Assembly (NCBI GenBank): GCA_036794585.1 | Contig: DAIRGH010000025.1 | Location: forward strand, 1 to 32,932 | Direction of reading: 5' to 3' | Source of the DNA: WHSW01 sp036794585 | GTDB lineage: Bacteria > Actinomycetota > Thermoleophilia > Solirubrobacterales > 70-9 | DNA length: 32,932 nt | Shown: piece by piece, positions 14,266-21,892 of the stretch | How the letters are laid out: every line of letters starts with the position of its first letter | Position numbering within the stretch: the first letter of the stretch is position 1 | Made by a program: the position numbers and the translations under genes | The notes under the pieces: generated by a model | Seen by the model: the letters and a program-made list of their open reading frames with translations, nothing else | The model's database searches: none | Told to the model about the DNA's origin: nothing

Positions 14266-15999
14266 ATGGCCAGCGCCTCCTGCGAAGGAGTGTCGCATGC
14301 GATAGAAACGAGGAGAGTCCACGACGGAGGGTCAGCGATAGAGCCCTACTTCGATCTCGGCACCTACACGCGCGGGACGTCGACAGCCTCGACGAGCGCC
14401 CAGATGTGGTTCGACCGCGGCCTGGTGTGGTCCTACGCGTTCCACCACGAGGAGGCGATCAGGTGCTTCGAGCGCGTGGTCGAGCACGATCCTGGCTTCG
14501 CGCTGGCCCATTGGGGTATCGCCTACGCGAGCGGACCGAACTACAACAAGCAGTGGGAGGCGTTCGATCCGGTCGACCTCGCGGCGTCGCTCGAGAAGGC
14601 GTGCGACGAGGTCGAGGCGGCACGCGCCTGTGCGGACCGCGCCGCGCCGGTCGAGCGCGCGCTCGTCGAGGCGCTCGGAAGCCGCTACCAGGCCAACGAT
14701 CCCACGGCCGACCTCATCGCGTGGAACGCTGACTACGCCGAGGCGATGCGCGACGTTTATCGCGCGCATCCCGACGATCTCGATGTCGCCGCGCTCTTCG
14801 CCGACGCGCTGATGAACCTCACGCCGTGGGCGCTGTGGGATCGGTATACGGGCCTGCCACCCGAGGGTGCGGCGACGCTCGAGGCCAAGGAGGTGCTTGA
14901 GCGTGCGCTCGAGCGGCCTGGCGGCAGCACGCACCCCGGAGTCGTGCATCTCTACGTGCACCTGATGGAGATGTCGCCGTTCCCCGAGCGGGCGCTGCCG
15001 GTTGCCGACGAGCTGCGCTCGCTCGTCCCCGACGCCGGCCACCTCGTCCACATGCCGACACACATCGACGTGCTGTGCGGCGACTACAAGAGCACGCTCG
15101 AGTCGAACCTGCGCGCGATCGAGGTCAACGAGAAGTACGTCGCGCGCGAGGGCAGGGTCGGGTTCTACGCGCTCTACCACGCGCACGACCGGCACTTCGC
15201 GATCTACGGGGCGATGTTCCTCGGCCGATCGCAGATCGCGCTGCGCGTCGCCGCCGACCTCGAGGCCGCGCTGCCCGAGGAGCTGCTGCGGATCGAGCAA
15301 CCGCCGATGGCGGATTACCTCGAGGCGTTCGTCCCGATGCGCCTGCACGTGCTCATCCGCTTCGGGATGTGGGAGGACATCCTCGCGCTGTCGCTGCCGA
15401 CCGACCCAGAGCTCTACTGCACCACGACGGCAATGACGCATTACGCGCAGGGCGTCGCGTACGCGGCGACTGGTCGGATGGCGGAAGCCGAGCCGGCGCG
15501 CGACGCGTTCCTCGCGGCCGTCCAGCGCGTACCCGAGTCGCGCTACCTGTTCAACAACACGAGCCAGGACATCCTGGCCGTCGCCGGGGCGATGCTCGAC
15601 GGCGAGCTCGAGTACCGGCGCGGCCAGTTCGACGCGGCATTCGAGCACCTGCGCCGGGCGATTGCACTCGACGACGCGCTGCCGTACGACGAGCCGTGGG
15701 GCTGGATGCAACCCACGCGCCACGCCTACGGCGCGCTGCTGCTCGAACAGGGTCGAGTCGAGGACGCTGAGACCGCATACGCGCAAGACCTGGGCTACGA
15801 CGCGTCGATCCCGCGCTCGTCCTGGCACCCCGGGAACGTCTGGAGCCTGCACGGCTACCACGAGGCCCTCGTTCGGCTGGGAAAGCCCGAGCAGGCGCGA
15901 ATCGTCAAGCAGCAGCTCGACGTCGCCCTCGCCCGCGCCGACGTGCCCATCCAGTCGTCATGCTTCTGCCGCTTGACGCACCACGCGGTGGCTGCCTAG
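14266..15999 (+). CDS. Tetratricopeptide-repeat protein
   Basis: This protein of about 577 residues is built of paired helices. TPR-like units include AQMWFDRGLVWSYAFHHEEA, ERVVEHDPGFALAHWGIAYA and, near the end, EYRRGQFDAAFEHLRRAI. A conserved-looking HMPTHIDVLCGDYKS stretch lies around residues 263-280, and the tail carries SSCFCRL, a possible metal or redox Cys pair. No signal peptide is visible. It is probably a cytoplasmic scaffold or an uncharacterised enzyme. The start is unclear. ATG 14266 has no ribosome-binding site; GTG 14290 sits directly on AAGGAG; the family-like part begins at about 14341 (EPYFDLGTYTRG), after GGAGGG and a non-standard ATA. Confidence 0.8.
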   Translation: MASASCEGVSHAIETRRVHDGGSAIEPYFDLGTYTRGTSTASTSAQMWFDRGLVWSYAFHHEEAIRCFERVVEHDPGFALAHWGIAYASGPNYNKQWEAFDPVDLAASLEKACDEVEAARACADRAAPVERALVEALGSRYQANDPTADLIAWNADYAEAMRDVYRAHPDDLDVAALFADALMNLTPWALWDRYTGLPPEGAATLEAKEVLERALERPGGSTHPGVVHLYVHLMEMSPFPERALPVADELRSLVPDAGHLVHMPTHIDVLCGDYKSTLESNLRAIEVNEKYVAREGRVGFYALYHAHDRHFAIYGAMFLGRSQIALRVAADLEAALPEELLRIEQPPMADYLEAFVPMRLHVLIRFGMWEDILALSLPTDPELYCTTTAMTHYAQGVAYAATGRMAEAEPARDAFLAAVQRVPESRYLFNNTSQDILAVAGAMLDGELEYRRGQFDAAFEHLRRAIALDDALPYDEPWGWMQPTRHAYGALLLEQGRVEDAETAYAQDLGYDASIPRSSWHPGNVWSLHGYHEALVRLGKPEQARIVKQQLDVALARADVPIQSSCFCRLTHHAVAA

Positions 16000-16032
16000 A
16001 TCTTCACGCCCGGCCAAAGGATCAGCGGGTCC

Positions 16033-16197
16033 TCAGCCGCGCCCGCCCAGCCGCGCTTCCGCTGCCTCGGCGCGATACCGGACCATCCGTGAGACGGCAG
16101 GAACCCGCCTGCCGCGCAGCCCGGTCGCGTGGATCGAGCGGTGCGGGCTGATGTTGCGCGGCGGGCGCAGGACGATGTCCGGTCGCGGCTCGGGCAT
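16033..16197 (-). CDS. Small hypothetical ORF, possibly a truncated gene
   Basis: From ATG 16197 this gives 54 residues, beginning MPEPRPDIVLRPPRNISPHR. The frame stays open upstream with protein-like sequence (RRLRRLEGRVDALT) until about 16250, where the duplicated VOC segment (16241-16656) begins. It may be the C-terminal remnant of a gene cut by that duplication, or a chance frame in GC-rich DNA. Confidence 0.3.
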   Translation of the reverse strand: MPEPRPDIVLRPPRNISPHRSIHATGLRGRRVPAVSRMVRYRAEAAEARLGGRG

Positions 16198-16240
16198 CGT
16201 CAGCGCATCAACGCGGCCCTCCAATCTCCGGAGCCGCCGC

Positions 16241-16621
16241 TCAGCCTTCGTAGGTCGTGAGCTCGAGCTGGTGACCGTCGGGGTCGGGGAAGTAGATCGA
16301 GTGTGCGATCCCGTGGTCGGAGAAGCGCGGTTCCATGCCTTGGGCGGCGAGCTCCTCGCGAGCTTGCTCAAAGCCTTCCCGATTCACCCGGAACGCGATG
16401 TGGAGGATGCGGACGTCGGGCCGTCCCGCGCCGTCACCGGGATGGAGGTCCTTGTCGAAGATCGCGACGCCGGTCCCATTCGCCGCCATCAGCACTGGGA
16501 CGTCCCACTCGTCGTGTGCGCGCTCAAACCCGAGGATCTCCGCGTAGAACCGCCGCGAGCGCTCGACGTCCTGAACGGCGATCGCTACATGGTCGAGGCC
16601 CTGGTTGCCGTACTTGGCCAT
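16241..16621 (-). CDS. VOC-family protein, copy B
   Basis: This 126-residue protein is the near-twin of the product at 3847-4227. Nine residues differ, including PVV to PVL, GNGAEQP to GDGAGRP, FTDPD to FPDPD and the last residue V to G. All metal-site motifs (LDHVAIAV, LHIAFRV, HQLELTTYE) are kept, so both copies look functional. The function remains unknown. The ATG at 16621 is used for the same reason as in copy A: the upstream extension (to 16735) merely translates the tRNA relic. Confidence 0.85.
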   Translation of the reverse strand: MAKYGNQGLDHVAIAVQDVERSRRFYAEILGFERAHDEWDVPVLMAANGTGVAIFDKDLHPGDGAGRPDVRILHIAFRVNREGFEQAREELAAQGMEPRFSDHGIAHSIYFPDPDGHQLELTTYEG

Positions 16622-16656
16622 TCGCGGCGAGGGTAGCGGGCCGGCGCCGTCACGCC
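16241..16656. repeat. Segmental duplication, copy B (VOC module)
   Basis: Colinear with 3847-4262 over 416 bp without indels. A 51-bp unrelated spacer separates its right end from tRNA relic 4. Confidence 0.85.
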
Positions 16657-16707
16657 GCCGCGGGGACCCCGGACGCTCGTCACGTCGCCCGGGATTACGG
16701 CGCCCCA

Positions 16708-16750
16708 GCTCATAACCCGGAGGTCGTGGGTTCAAATCCCACCCCCGCTA
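16708..16750 (+). repeat. tRNA-fMet 3'-half direct repeat (relic 4)
   Basis: These 43 bp are identical to tRNA-fMet positions 36-78, one base longer than relic 2 at the left. No 5' half is present. It has the same orientation as the tRNA and relic 2, and the interval between relics 2 and 4 is 12.4 kb. Confidence 0.95.
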
Positions 16751-16773
16751 TGTCTCTCACTACCACGTCAGAG

Positions 16774-16801
16774 CCCTCCGCCAGGAGGGTTTCTGCGTTT
16801 T
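16774..16801 (+). terminator. Terminator after tRNA relic 4
   Basis: CCCTCC (16774-16779) pairs with GGAGGG (16784-16789) around GCCA, followed by TTTCTGCGTTTT. Confidence 0.75.
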
Positions 16802-16878
16802 CGAGGACATCTCTGCTTTGCCGAAGATTGGGACCCGACCCGTCGTCGTCCCCAACCCTTGGCCACCAGTCCCCCGCG

Positions 16879-16906
16879 TTGACACAGATCCCCGCCGCCG
16901 CATAGG
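16879..16906 (+). promoter_or_regulatory. Candidate promoter of the first beta-helix gene
   Basis: TTGACA (16879-16884) and CATAGG (16901-16906) are 16 nt apart, 38 nt before the start codon. A similar GATAGG followed by a GC-rich block precedes the second beta-helix gene (about 28542-28550), but no matching -35 was seen there. Confidence 0.45.
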
Positions 16907-16943
16907 CTCGCCCCGACTGGCACGCGACGAGGACGGAGGAGAG

Positions 16944-18989
16944 ATGTCGGCACGGCAGATGCGCAGGGCGCGCGAGCGACGGTTGGACCGCGAGCACCGT
17001 ATGGGCGCGGGCAATAAGGCCGCGATGGGTGCCGGTGCCGCACTCGGAGCGACGGTTCTGTTCGCTCCGGCTGCGCAGGGTGCCACGTTCACGGTCACGA
17101 GCCTCGGCGACGCCGGGCAGGGGACCCTCCGCCAGGAGATCGCCGACGCAAACGCGGCGGCGGGCCCCGACGACCTCGTCTTTCAGAGCGCGCTCACCGG
17201 AACGATCACCCTCCTGACGGGGCAGATCGATATCACCCAGCCGCTGACGATCAGCGGGCCGGGCGCGAGCGCCCTGGCTGTGAACGGCAACGACCTGTCG
17301 CGGATCTTCTACGTGCCGAGCGCGGGCTCGCTCGCGATCTCGGGGCTGACGATTGAGGAGGGCCTCTCGAACGGCCCGAACGGCGGCGCCATGGCGACCA
17401 ACCTCACCGACGTGACCCTGACAGGGACGGTGTTTCGGGACAACAGGACGACCGATGCCCCTGGTTCGGCTGCCGGCGCCGGGGCGGTGCAGGTCGAGGA
17501 CGGCGACCTGGCGGTCGCCGACTCGTCGTTCGTCGACAACGTCGCCTACGGCTCGGGCGGGGCACTCTATGCCGCGAAGACCGGGTACACGACGACGATC
17601 ACGAACTCCATCTTCTCCGGAAACCGCGCCGAGCGGGGAGGCGTCACCTCCGAGAGCGGCGGCGCGCTCTACCTGGGCGGCACCGAGGTCTCGATCTCCG
17701 GCTCCACGTTCACCAACAACCGCGCCGAGGAGGGCGGGGCGCTCTACTCCTATGGCAGCGTCTCGATCGCCAACTCCACTTTCACGGGCAATACCGCCGA
17801 GGCTGACTACGGCGGCGCGATCCATAACGACGGGGGCAGCGTCGCGATCGACGGGTCGACGATTACGGGCAACCAAGCCGGGACCGTTGGGGGCGGGGTC
17901 TTCGTCGACCAGACGCTCGACCAAGAGCCCACCGAGGTGACGATCACCAACAGCACGATCTCCGGTAATCAGAGCAATGTCTCCGGCGGCGGTGTCCACA
18001 TCGACCAGACGCGGTCCGACGTCCTCGTCTCGAACTCGACGATCTCCGGCAACCAATCGGTCAACGGGGGCGGGATCAGCTTCGCAACCGACACGACCCA
18101 GGATCCGCAGCTTCGGGTTCAGAACTCCACGATCGCTGGCAATACGGCGACGGCCGCCGGCGGCGGCATCTACGTCCCGGGGATGGACAACGACGCGAAC
18201 GGGTCCGGCGACCGCGCCACGATCTCCTCGTCGATCATTGCCGACAACTCCGCCCCGGCAGGCCCCGACCTCGATGGCGGCGGATCCGGCGACCCGACGA
18301 CCTTCGAACTCGGGTTCTCGCTCGTGGAGGCTCCCGGGACGACGCTGGGCGCCAACACCGCCGAGATCCCCGCCGGCTCCAACATCACCGGCCAGGACCC
18401 CCAGCTCGGCCCGCTCGCCGACAACGGCGGTCCGACCCAGACTCACCTGCCGGCTTTGACGAGCCCGGCGCTCGACGCAGGGATCGCCAACGGTCTCGCG
18501 ACTGACCAGAGGGGCCTCCAGCGCACCTTCGACGCGTCCAGCCTCGCCAACGCTGCGGGGAGCGATGGCACCGACATGGGCGCGGTCGAGTTGGTCCCCG
18601 AGGGCACCTGCAAGGGCAAGGCCGCGACCGTGCTGTTCGCACCCGGCGCCCCGATCACCGGGACGGAGGGCGCCGATGTCATCGTCGGCACCGCCGGCGC
18701 GGACAAGGTGAACGCCCTGGGCGGAAACGACGTGGTCTGCAGCGGCGGCGGCAACGACAAGGTCAACGCCGGCGCCGGCAAGGACGACGTCAAGGGCGCC
18801 GCCGGCAAGGACAAGCTCAAGGGCGGCTCGGGCAAGGACAAGCTCTCCGGCCAGGCCGGCAAGGACAACCTGAAGGGTCAGGGCGGCAAGGACACGCTCA
18901 AGGGCGGCGGCGGCAAGGACAAGCTCGTCGGCGGCCCCGGCAAGGACAAGCTCAAGGGCGGCGGCGGCAAGGACGTCGAGCAGCAGTAG
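16944..18989 (+). CDS. Secreted right-handed beta-helix protein with lysine-rich RTX-like tail
   Basis: This 681-residue exported protein has three parts. An Arg-rich N-region (MSARQMRRARERRLDREHR) plus the hydrophobic stretch ALGATVLFAPAAQG forms a signal peptide. A parallel beta-helix follows (about residues 50-560), with repeated units of the type ISGNxA...GGG(I/V) and a first coil GTLRQEIADANAAAG; this is the 'choice-of-anchor Q' style of surface protein. The last 109 residues resemble RTX nonapeptides but with Lys: eight G-K-D units at exact 9-residue spacing. Two Cys lie outside the helix core. ATG 16944 is chosen for the GGAGGAG just upstream and for the signal peptide. A paralogue lies at 28580. 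Likely a cell-surface or secreted carbohydrate-binding or adhesive protein. Confidence 0.85.
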   Translation: MSARQMRRARERRLDREHRMGAGNKAAMGAGAALGATVLFAPAAQGATFTVTSLGDAGQGTLRQEIADANAAAGPDDLVFQSALTGTITLLTGQIDITQPLTISGPGASALAVNGNDLSRIFYVPSAGSLAISGLTIEEGLSNGPNGGAMATNLTDVTLTGTVFRDNRTTDAPGSAAGAGAVQVEDGDLAVADSSFVDNVAYGSGGALYAAKTGYTTTITNSIFSGNRAERGGVTSESGGALYLGGTEVSISGSTFTNNRAEEGGALYSYGSVSIANSTFTGNTAEADYGGAIHNDGGSVAIDGSTITGNQAGTVGGGVFVDQTLDQEPTEVTITNSTISGNQSNVSGGGVHIDQTRSDVLVSNSTISGNQSVNGGGISFATDTTQDPQLRVQNSTIAGNTATAAGGGIYVPGMDNDANGSGDRATISSSIIADNSAPAGPDLDGGGSGDPTTFELGFSLVEAPGTTLGANTAEIPAGSNITGQDPQLGPLADNGGPTQTHLPALTSPALDAGIANGLATDQRGLQRTFDASSLANAAGSDGTDMGAVELVPEGTCKGKAATVLFAPGAPITGTEGADVIVGTAGADKVNALGGNDVVCSGGGNDKVNAGAGKDDVKGAAGKDKLKGGSGKDKLSGQAGKDNLKGQGGKDTLKGGGGKDKLVGGPGKDKLKGGGGKDVEQQ

Positions 18990-19235
18990 CCGAATCGAAC
19001 GGACGGGCAGGTTCCGGTCGTCGAGGCCGGTCCGAGCACTACGTCGCGGGCGACCTGACGTTCACTGTGGGAAGCCACATCGGACGGTCAGCCAGTCGCG
19101 GTGGACGAGGTAGACGAAGGACCGATCGGCCAGAGCCCCCGCGAGCGCGCCCTCTCAATAGACGAAACCGATGCGCTCAGACCGGCAGGCGTGCTCGCTC
19201 GACAATCCGTGCGTCGCAGCGAGAAACGAATCGGG
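18990..19235. other. 246-bp stretch without a gene
   Basis: No convincing coding frame, promoter or repeat is seen between the stop of the beta-helix gene and the acceptor stub at 19236. Confidence 0.4.
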
Positions 19236-19246
19236 CCCCCGCTACT
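19236..19246 (+). repeat. tRNA acceptor stub (relic 5)
   Basis: CCCCCGCTACT equals tRNA-fMet positions 70-80, including two bases beyond the discriminator. Unlike relics 2-4, which end in CTAT, it therefore follows the flank of the intact tRNA. A terminator begins 7 nt later. Confidence 0.5.
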
Positions 19247-19252
19247 AGTGAG

Positions 19253-19278
19253 AAAGCCCGCTCAAGCGGGGTTTTCTT
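19253..19278 (+). terminator. Terminator after acceptor stub 5
   Basis: CCCGC/GCGGG stem (19257-19261 with 19266-19270), flanked by AAA and GTTTTCTTGT. It may also terminate the convergent two-domain VOC gene. Confidence 0.75.
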
Positions 19279-19315
19279 GTTTCAGGCGGCCTCGGCATGC
19301 AGTGGTCGGCACGGC

Positions 19316-20056
19316 TCAGCCCCGGTTGTGGTTGACGACCTCGACGTTGTGCCCGTCCGGGTCGAGCACAAACGCGCCGTAGTAGCCCGGGTGGTAGACC
19401 GCGCGCTCGCCCGGCGCGCCGTGGTCCTCGTAGCCCGCGGCGAGCGCCGCGGCGTGGAACGCGCGCACCGTGGCGTCCTCGCGCGCGGGGAACGCGAGGT
19501 GGACGTGCTCCGTGAGCGGCCGCTCGTCCCGGACGAGCGTGAAGCTGTAGTCCGTGCCGGACAGCTGCACGTGGCCGGGCTCGTCGTGCGTCAGGCGGAG
19601 CCCGGCGTGCGGGGCGATCGTCGTGTAGAAGCGCCGGGAGGCCTGCGGGTCGCGGATCCGGATCCACAGGTGGTCGATGCGGCCGTCGGGCACGGCGTCC
19701 GTGCGGTCGACGTGGACCGCCTCGACGCTGTTGCCGTCCGGGTCGAGCAGGAACCCGCCGTAGTAGGCCGGGCCGTACTGCGTGCGCGGCCCGGGCGCGC
19801 CGTCGTCGCGATACCCGGCGTCGATCCCGGCCTGCCAGAACGCGTCGACCTGCGCGCGGTCGCGGGCGCGGAAGCCGACGTGGAGCCCGCGAGTCACCGG
19901 GTGCTCGCGGTCCGTCGGCCCGATGTCCCAGTCCTCCCACTCGACCAGCTCGGCGTCCGCATGGCTGGGCTCGACGCCCAGGACGCTCAGGACGGTGCGG
20001 TAGAACCGCTCGGAGGCCGCGAGGTCCGAGACGGCGATGCCGACGTGGTCGAACAC
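19316..20056 (-). CDS. Two-domain VOC-family protein
   Basis: This 246-residue protein is made of two VOC modules in tandem. Module 1 runs from MFDHVGIAVSDLAASERFYR to LLDPDGNSVEAVH. Module 2 runs from RIDHLWIRIRDPQASRRFYT to LDPDGHNVEVVNHN. The matching repeats YGPAYYGGFLLDPDGN and HPGYYGAFVLDPDGH show internal duplication. In such proteins one module commonly keeps the metal site; both have His and Glu here. The reaction is unknown; extradiol dioxygenase-like or glyoxalase-like activity are options. It lies 70 nt from an acceptor stub, as the other VOC genes in this window do. Confidence 0.85.
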   Translation of the reverse strand: MFDHVGIAVSDLAASERFYRTVLSVLGVEPSHADAELVEWEDWDIGPTDREHPVTRGLHVGFRARDRAQVDAFWQAGIDAGYRDDGAPGPRTQYGPAYYGGFLLDPDGNSVEAVHVDRTDAVPDGRIDHLWIRIRDPQASRRFYTTIAPHAGLRLTHDEPGHVQLSGTDYSFTLVRDERPLTEHVHLAFPAREDATVRAFHAAALAAGYEDHGAPGERAVYHPGYYGAFVLDPDGHNVEVVNHNRG

Positions 20057-20162
20057 CCGGCCGAGGCTACCGCCCAGATTGACGCCCGACCCGCGCGTCG
20101 CCGTCGCCTGACGGACGGCGGGGAGTCAGCGGGGTCTGAGCGCTTCTCCCGCCGCACCGCAG

Positions 20163-20186
20163 TATTGCCCGTCGGCGATATTGCCC
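20163..20186. promoter_or_regulatory. Direct repeat TATTGCCC x2
   Basis: TATTGCCC occurs at 20163-20170 and 20179-20186, with a 16-bp period. It is 107-130 nt upstream of the two-domain VOC start (minus strand) and just after the LLM gene's stop. A regulator site for the VOC gene is possible. Confidence 0.3.
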
Positions 20187-20201
20187 CAAACGATCAGCGC
20201 T

Positions 20202-21023
20202 CTACGGTGGTGCCGGGCCCTCACGGAGGATCCCGCGCACTCTGTCGATCGTGGCCCCCTCGGCCGGGGACTGGGTCACCCACCAGGTGGCGCCCGCCGC
20301 GCCGTATGGGGCCGGGTCGGTCCCGGGCGGAAGGGAGGCGACGATGTCATAGGTCTCGGCTGGGTCTCTTCCCGCCTCTTGTCGGAGCGTGGCGAGGTTG
20401 GCAGCGATCTCGGCAAGCTGGTCCGGGTGCTCGAGGTTGATGGGGAAGAAGCCCTGGTATCGGGCCGCCCGGCGCAATGGCTTGGGCTTGCCGTAGAACC
20501 CTGCTACCCAGATCGGCACGCCTGGGCGCTGCACGGGCCGCGGCAGGAATCGCATGCCGTCGACCGTGTAGTGCTCGCCGCGGTGCTGCACGAGCTCTCC
20601 AGACCAGGCGGCCTGGAGGATCTCGAGTGCCTCGTCGAGCATCTGAGCGCGCTTGCGTTCGTCGAGCTCCTCGCCCGTGATCGAGTATTCGCTGCCGAAC
20701 CGGTCGCTGCCGAGGCCGACGCCAAGCGTCAGCCGGCCATTGCTGAGCCGGTCAAGGGTCGCGGTCTCGCGCGCCACCTTGACCGGCCGGCGCCGGGCGA
20801 GTGGGGTGACCATCGGGCCGAGTCTGATGCGCTGGGTCGCGCTGGCGATTGCGGCCAGGGTGATCTGCGTGTCGGCTACGTCGACAACGGGCTCGTGCCA
20901 ACGTACGTGGTCCCACACGAACACTCCGTGCCAGCCCGCCTCCTCGGCCTCGGCGCACAGGCGGGCGACGAGCGCGGGGTCGGCGAGCTCGTCGAAGAGC
21001 GGGATGTAGAGGCCGGAGCGCAT
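20202..21023 (-). CDS. LLM-class flavin-dependent oxidoreductase
   Basis: This 273-residue bacterial-luciferase-like TIM-barrel protein has EEAGWHGVFVWDHV near the N-terminus, ASATQRIRLGPMVTPLARRRP, then RLSNGRLTLGVGLGSDRFG. RYQGFFPINLEHP lies in the C-terminal part. Members use reduced FMN or, commonly in actinobacteria, coenzyme F420; the cofactor here is not decided. Its ATG (21021-21023) overlaps the TGA (21023-21025) of the alpha/beta hydrolase, so it is translationally coupled as the last gene of a three-gene operon. Confidence 0.9.
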   Translation of the reverse strand: MRSGLYIPLFDELADPALVARLCAEAEEAGWHGVFVWDHVRWHEPVVDVADTQITLAAIASATQRIRLGPMVTPLARRRPVKVARETATLDRLSNGRLTLGVGLGSDRFGSEYSITGEELDERKRAQMLDEALEILQAAWSGELVQHRGEHYTVDGMRFLPRPVQRPGVPIWVAGFYGKPKPLRRAARYQGFFPINLEHPDQLAEIAANLATLRQEAGRDPAETYDIVASLPPGTDPAPYGAAGATWWVTQSPAEGATIDRVRGILREGPAPP

Positions 21024-21859
21024 CAGGTGTGCTCGAGGATCGCCTCGACGACGACGTCCCAGTCGGCCGGGTCGACCCCGTGTCCGGCTCCCTCGAGGCG
21101 CATCAGCCGGGCGCCTGGGATCTCCTCTGCGAGCGCCTCGCCGTGTTCGATTGGGAACATCGGATCGGCGGTTCCGTGGATGACTAGCGTCGGCGCAGTG
21201 ACCGAAGACAGAGGCTTGGGTGATCCTTCGCCGTGGGACATGAGGTCGTGGTTCTGCACCGCGGCGAAGTCACGCGCCCGCTCGATGTCGCGGCGGACGA
21301 GCTCGCGGAATCGGGTCTCGTCAAACGGCCGCTCGCCGCCCGCGAGGATGCGCGAGTAATCGACCAGGTATTTGATGACGGAGTCGGGGTTCGACCGATC
21401 GGCCTCGGCCGTGGCGACGAAGCGACCGAACTCCGCCGTAGGCGGCGGCAAGTCGCGATCGCCGGGGGTTGCAGGGGAGGTACTGATCAGCGTGAGGGAG
21501 AGCACGCGGTCGGCGGAGTCGAGCGCAACCTCCTGGGCGATCCCCCCACCCGCCGAGACGCCGACCAGGTGCGCGGCCGGGATACCGAAGCCGTCGAGCA
21601 CGCCGGCGGCGTCAGCCGTGAGGTCGGCCCCCGTGTACTCGGGCTGGCCGGGCTCATAGGTGATTGAGCGGCCGGTATCGCGGTGGTCGTAGCGGATCAC
21701 GAACCGCCCGGCACCGGCGAGCATCCGGCAGAAGCGCTCCTCCCACCAAAGCATCGACGCCCCGATGCCCATGATGAGCAGGATCGGTGGGCCGGACGGG
21801 TCCCCGAACGCCTCGGCGCACAGCTCGACGCCGTTGGCTTCGATCATTCGCTCGGCCAC
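21023..21859 (-). CDS. Alpha/beta hydrolase
   Basis: This 278-residue protein has the nucleophile elbow GVSAGGG (S102), the oxyanion-region motif MGIGASMLWW, the acid in HGTADPMFP and the base in GAGHGVDPADW. It resembles aclacinomycin methylesterase and other polyketide-type hydrolases in layout; the substrate is unknown. It lies 33 nt downstream of the ester-cyclase-like gene and overlaps the LLM monooxygenase by one base. The set ester cyclase/esterase/monooxygenase looks like a small degradative or tailoring pathway. Confidence 0.9.
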   Translation of the reverse strand: MAERMIEANGVELCAEAFGDPSGPPILLIMGIGASMLWWEERFCRMLAGAGRFVIRYDHRDTGRSITYEPGQPEYTGADLTADAAGVLDGFGIPAAHLVGVSAGGGIAQEVALDSADRVLSLTLISTSPATPGDRDLPPPTAEFGRFVATAEADRSNPDSVIKYLVDYSRILAGGERPFDETRFRELVRRDIERARDFAAVQNHDLMSHGEGSPKPLSSVTAPTLVIHGTADPMFPIEHGEALAEEIPGARLMRLEGAGHGVDPADWDVVVEAILEHT

Positions 21860-21892
21860 GCTGGTCCTTCGCGCGAGTAGGCGCGGCGCGCT

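Noticed and set aside
14332..15861. 509-residue minus-strand ORF
   Set aside because: Antisense to the TPR gene; composition is shadow-like and no family pattern is present.
16710..18446. 578-residue minus-strand ORF, and the 506-residue one at 28529-30049
   Set aside because: Both are antisense to the beta-helix genes; their repetitive look merely mirrors the helix repeats.
18774..18975. Possible CRISPR or tandem DNA repeat
   Set aside because: The periodicity is 27 nt in frame with nine-residue G-K-D protein repeats; there are no spacers or palindromic repeats, so it is coding repetition.
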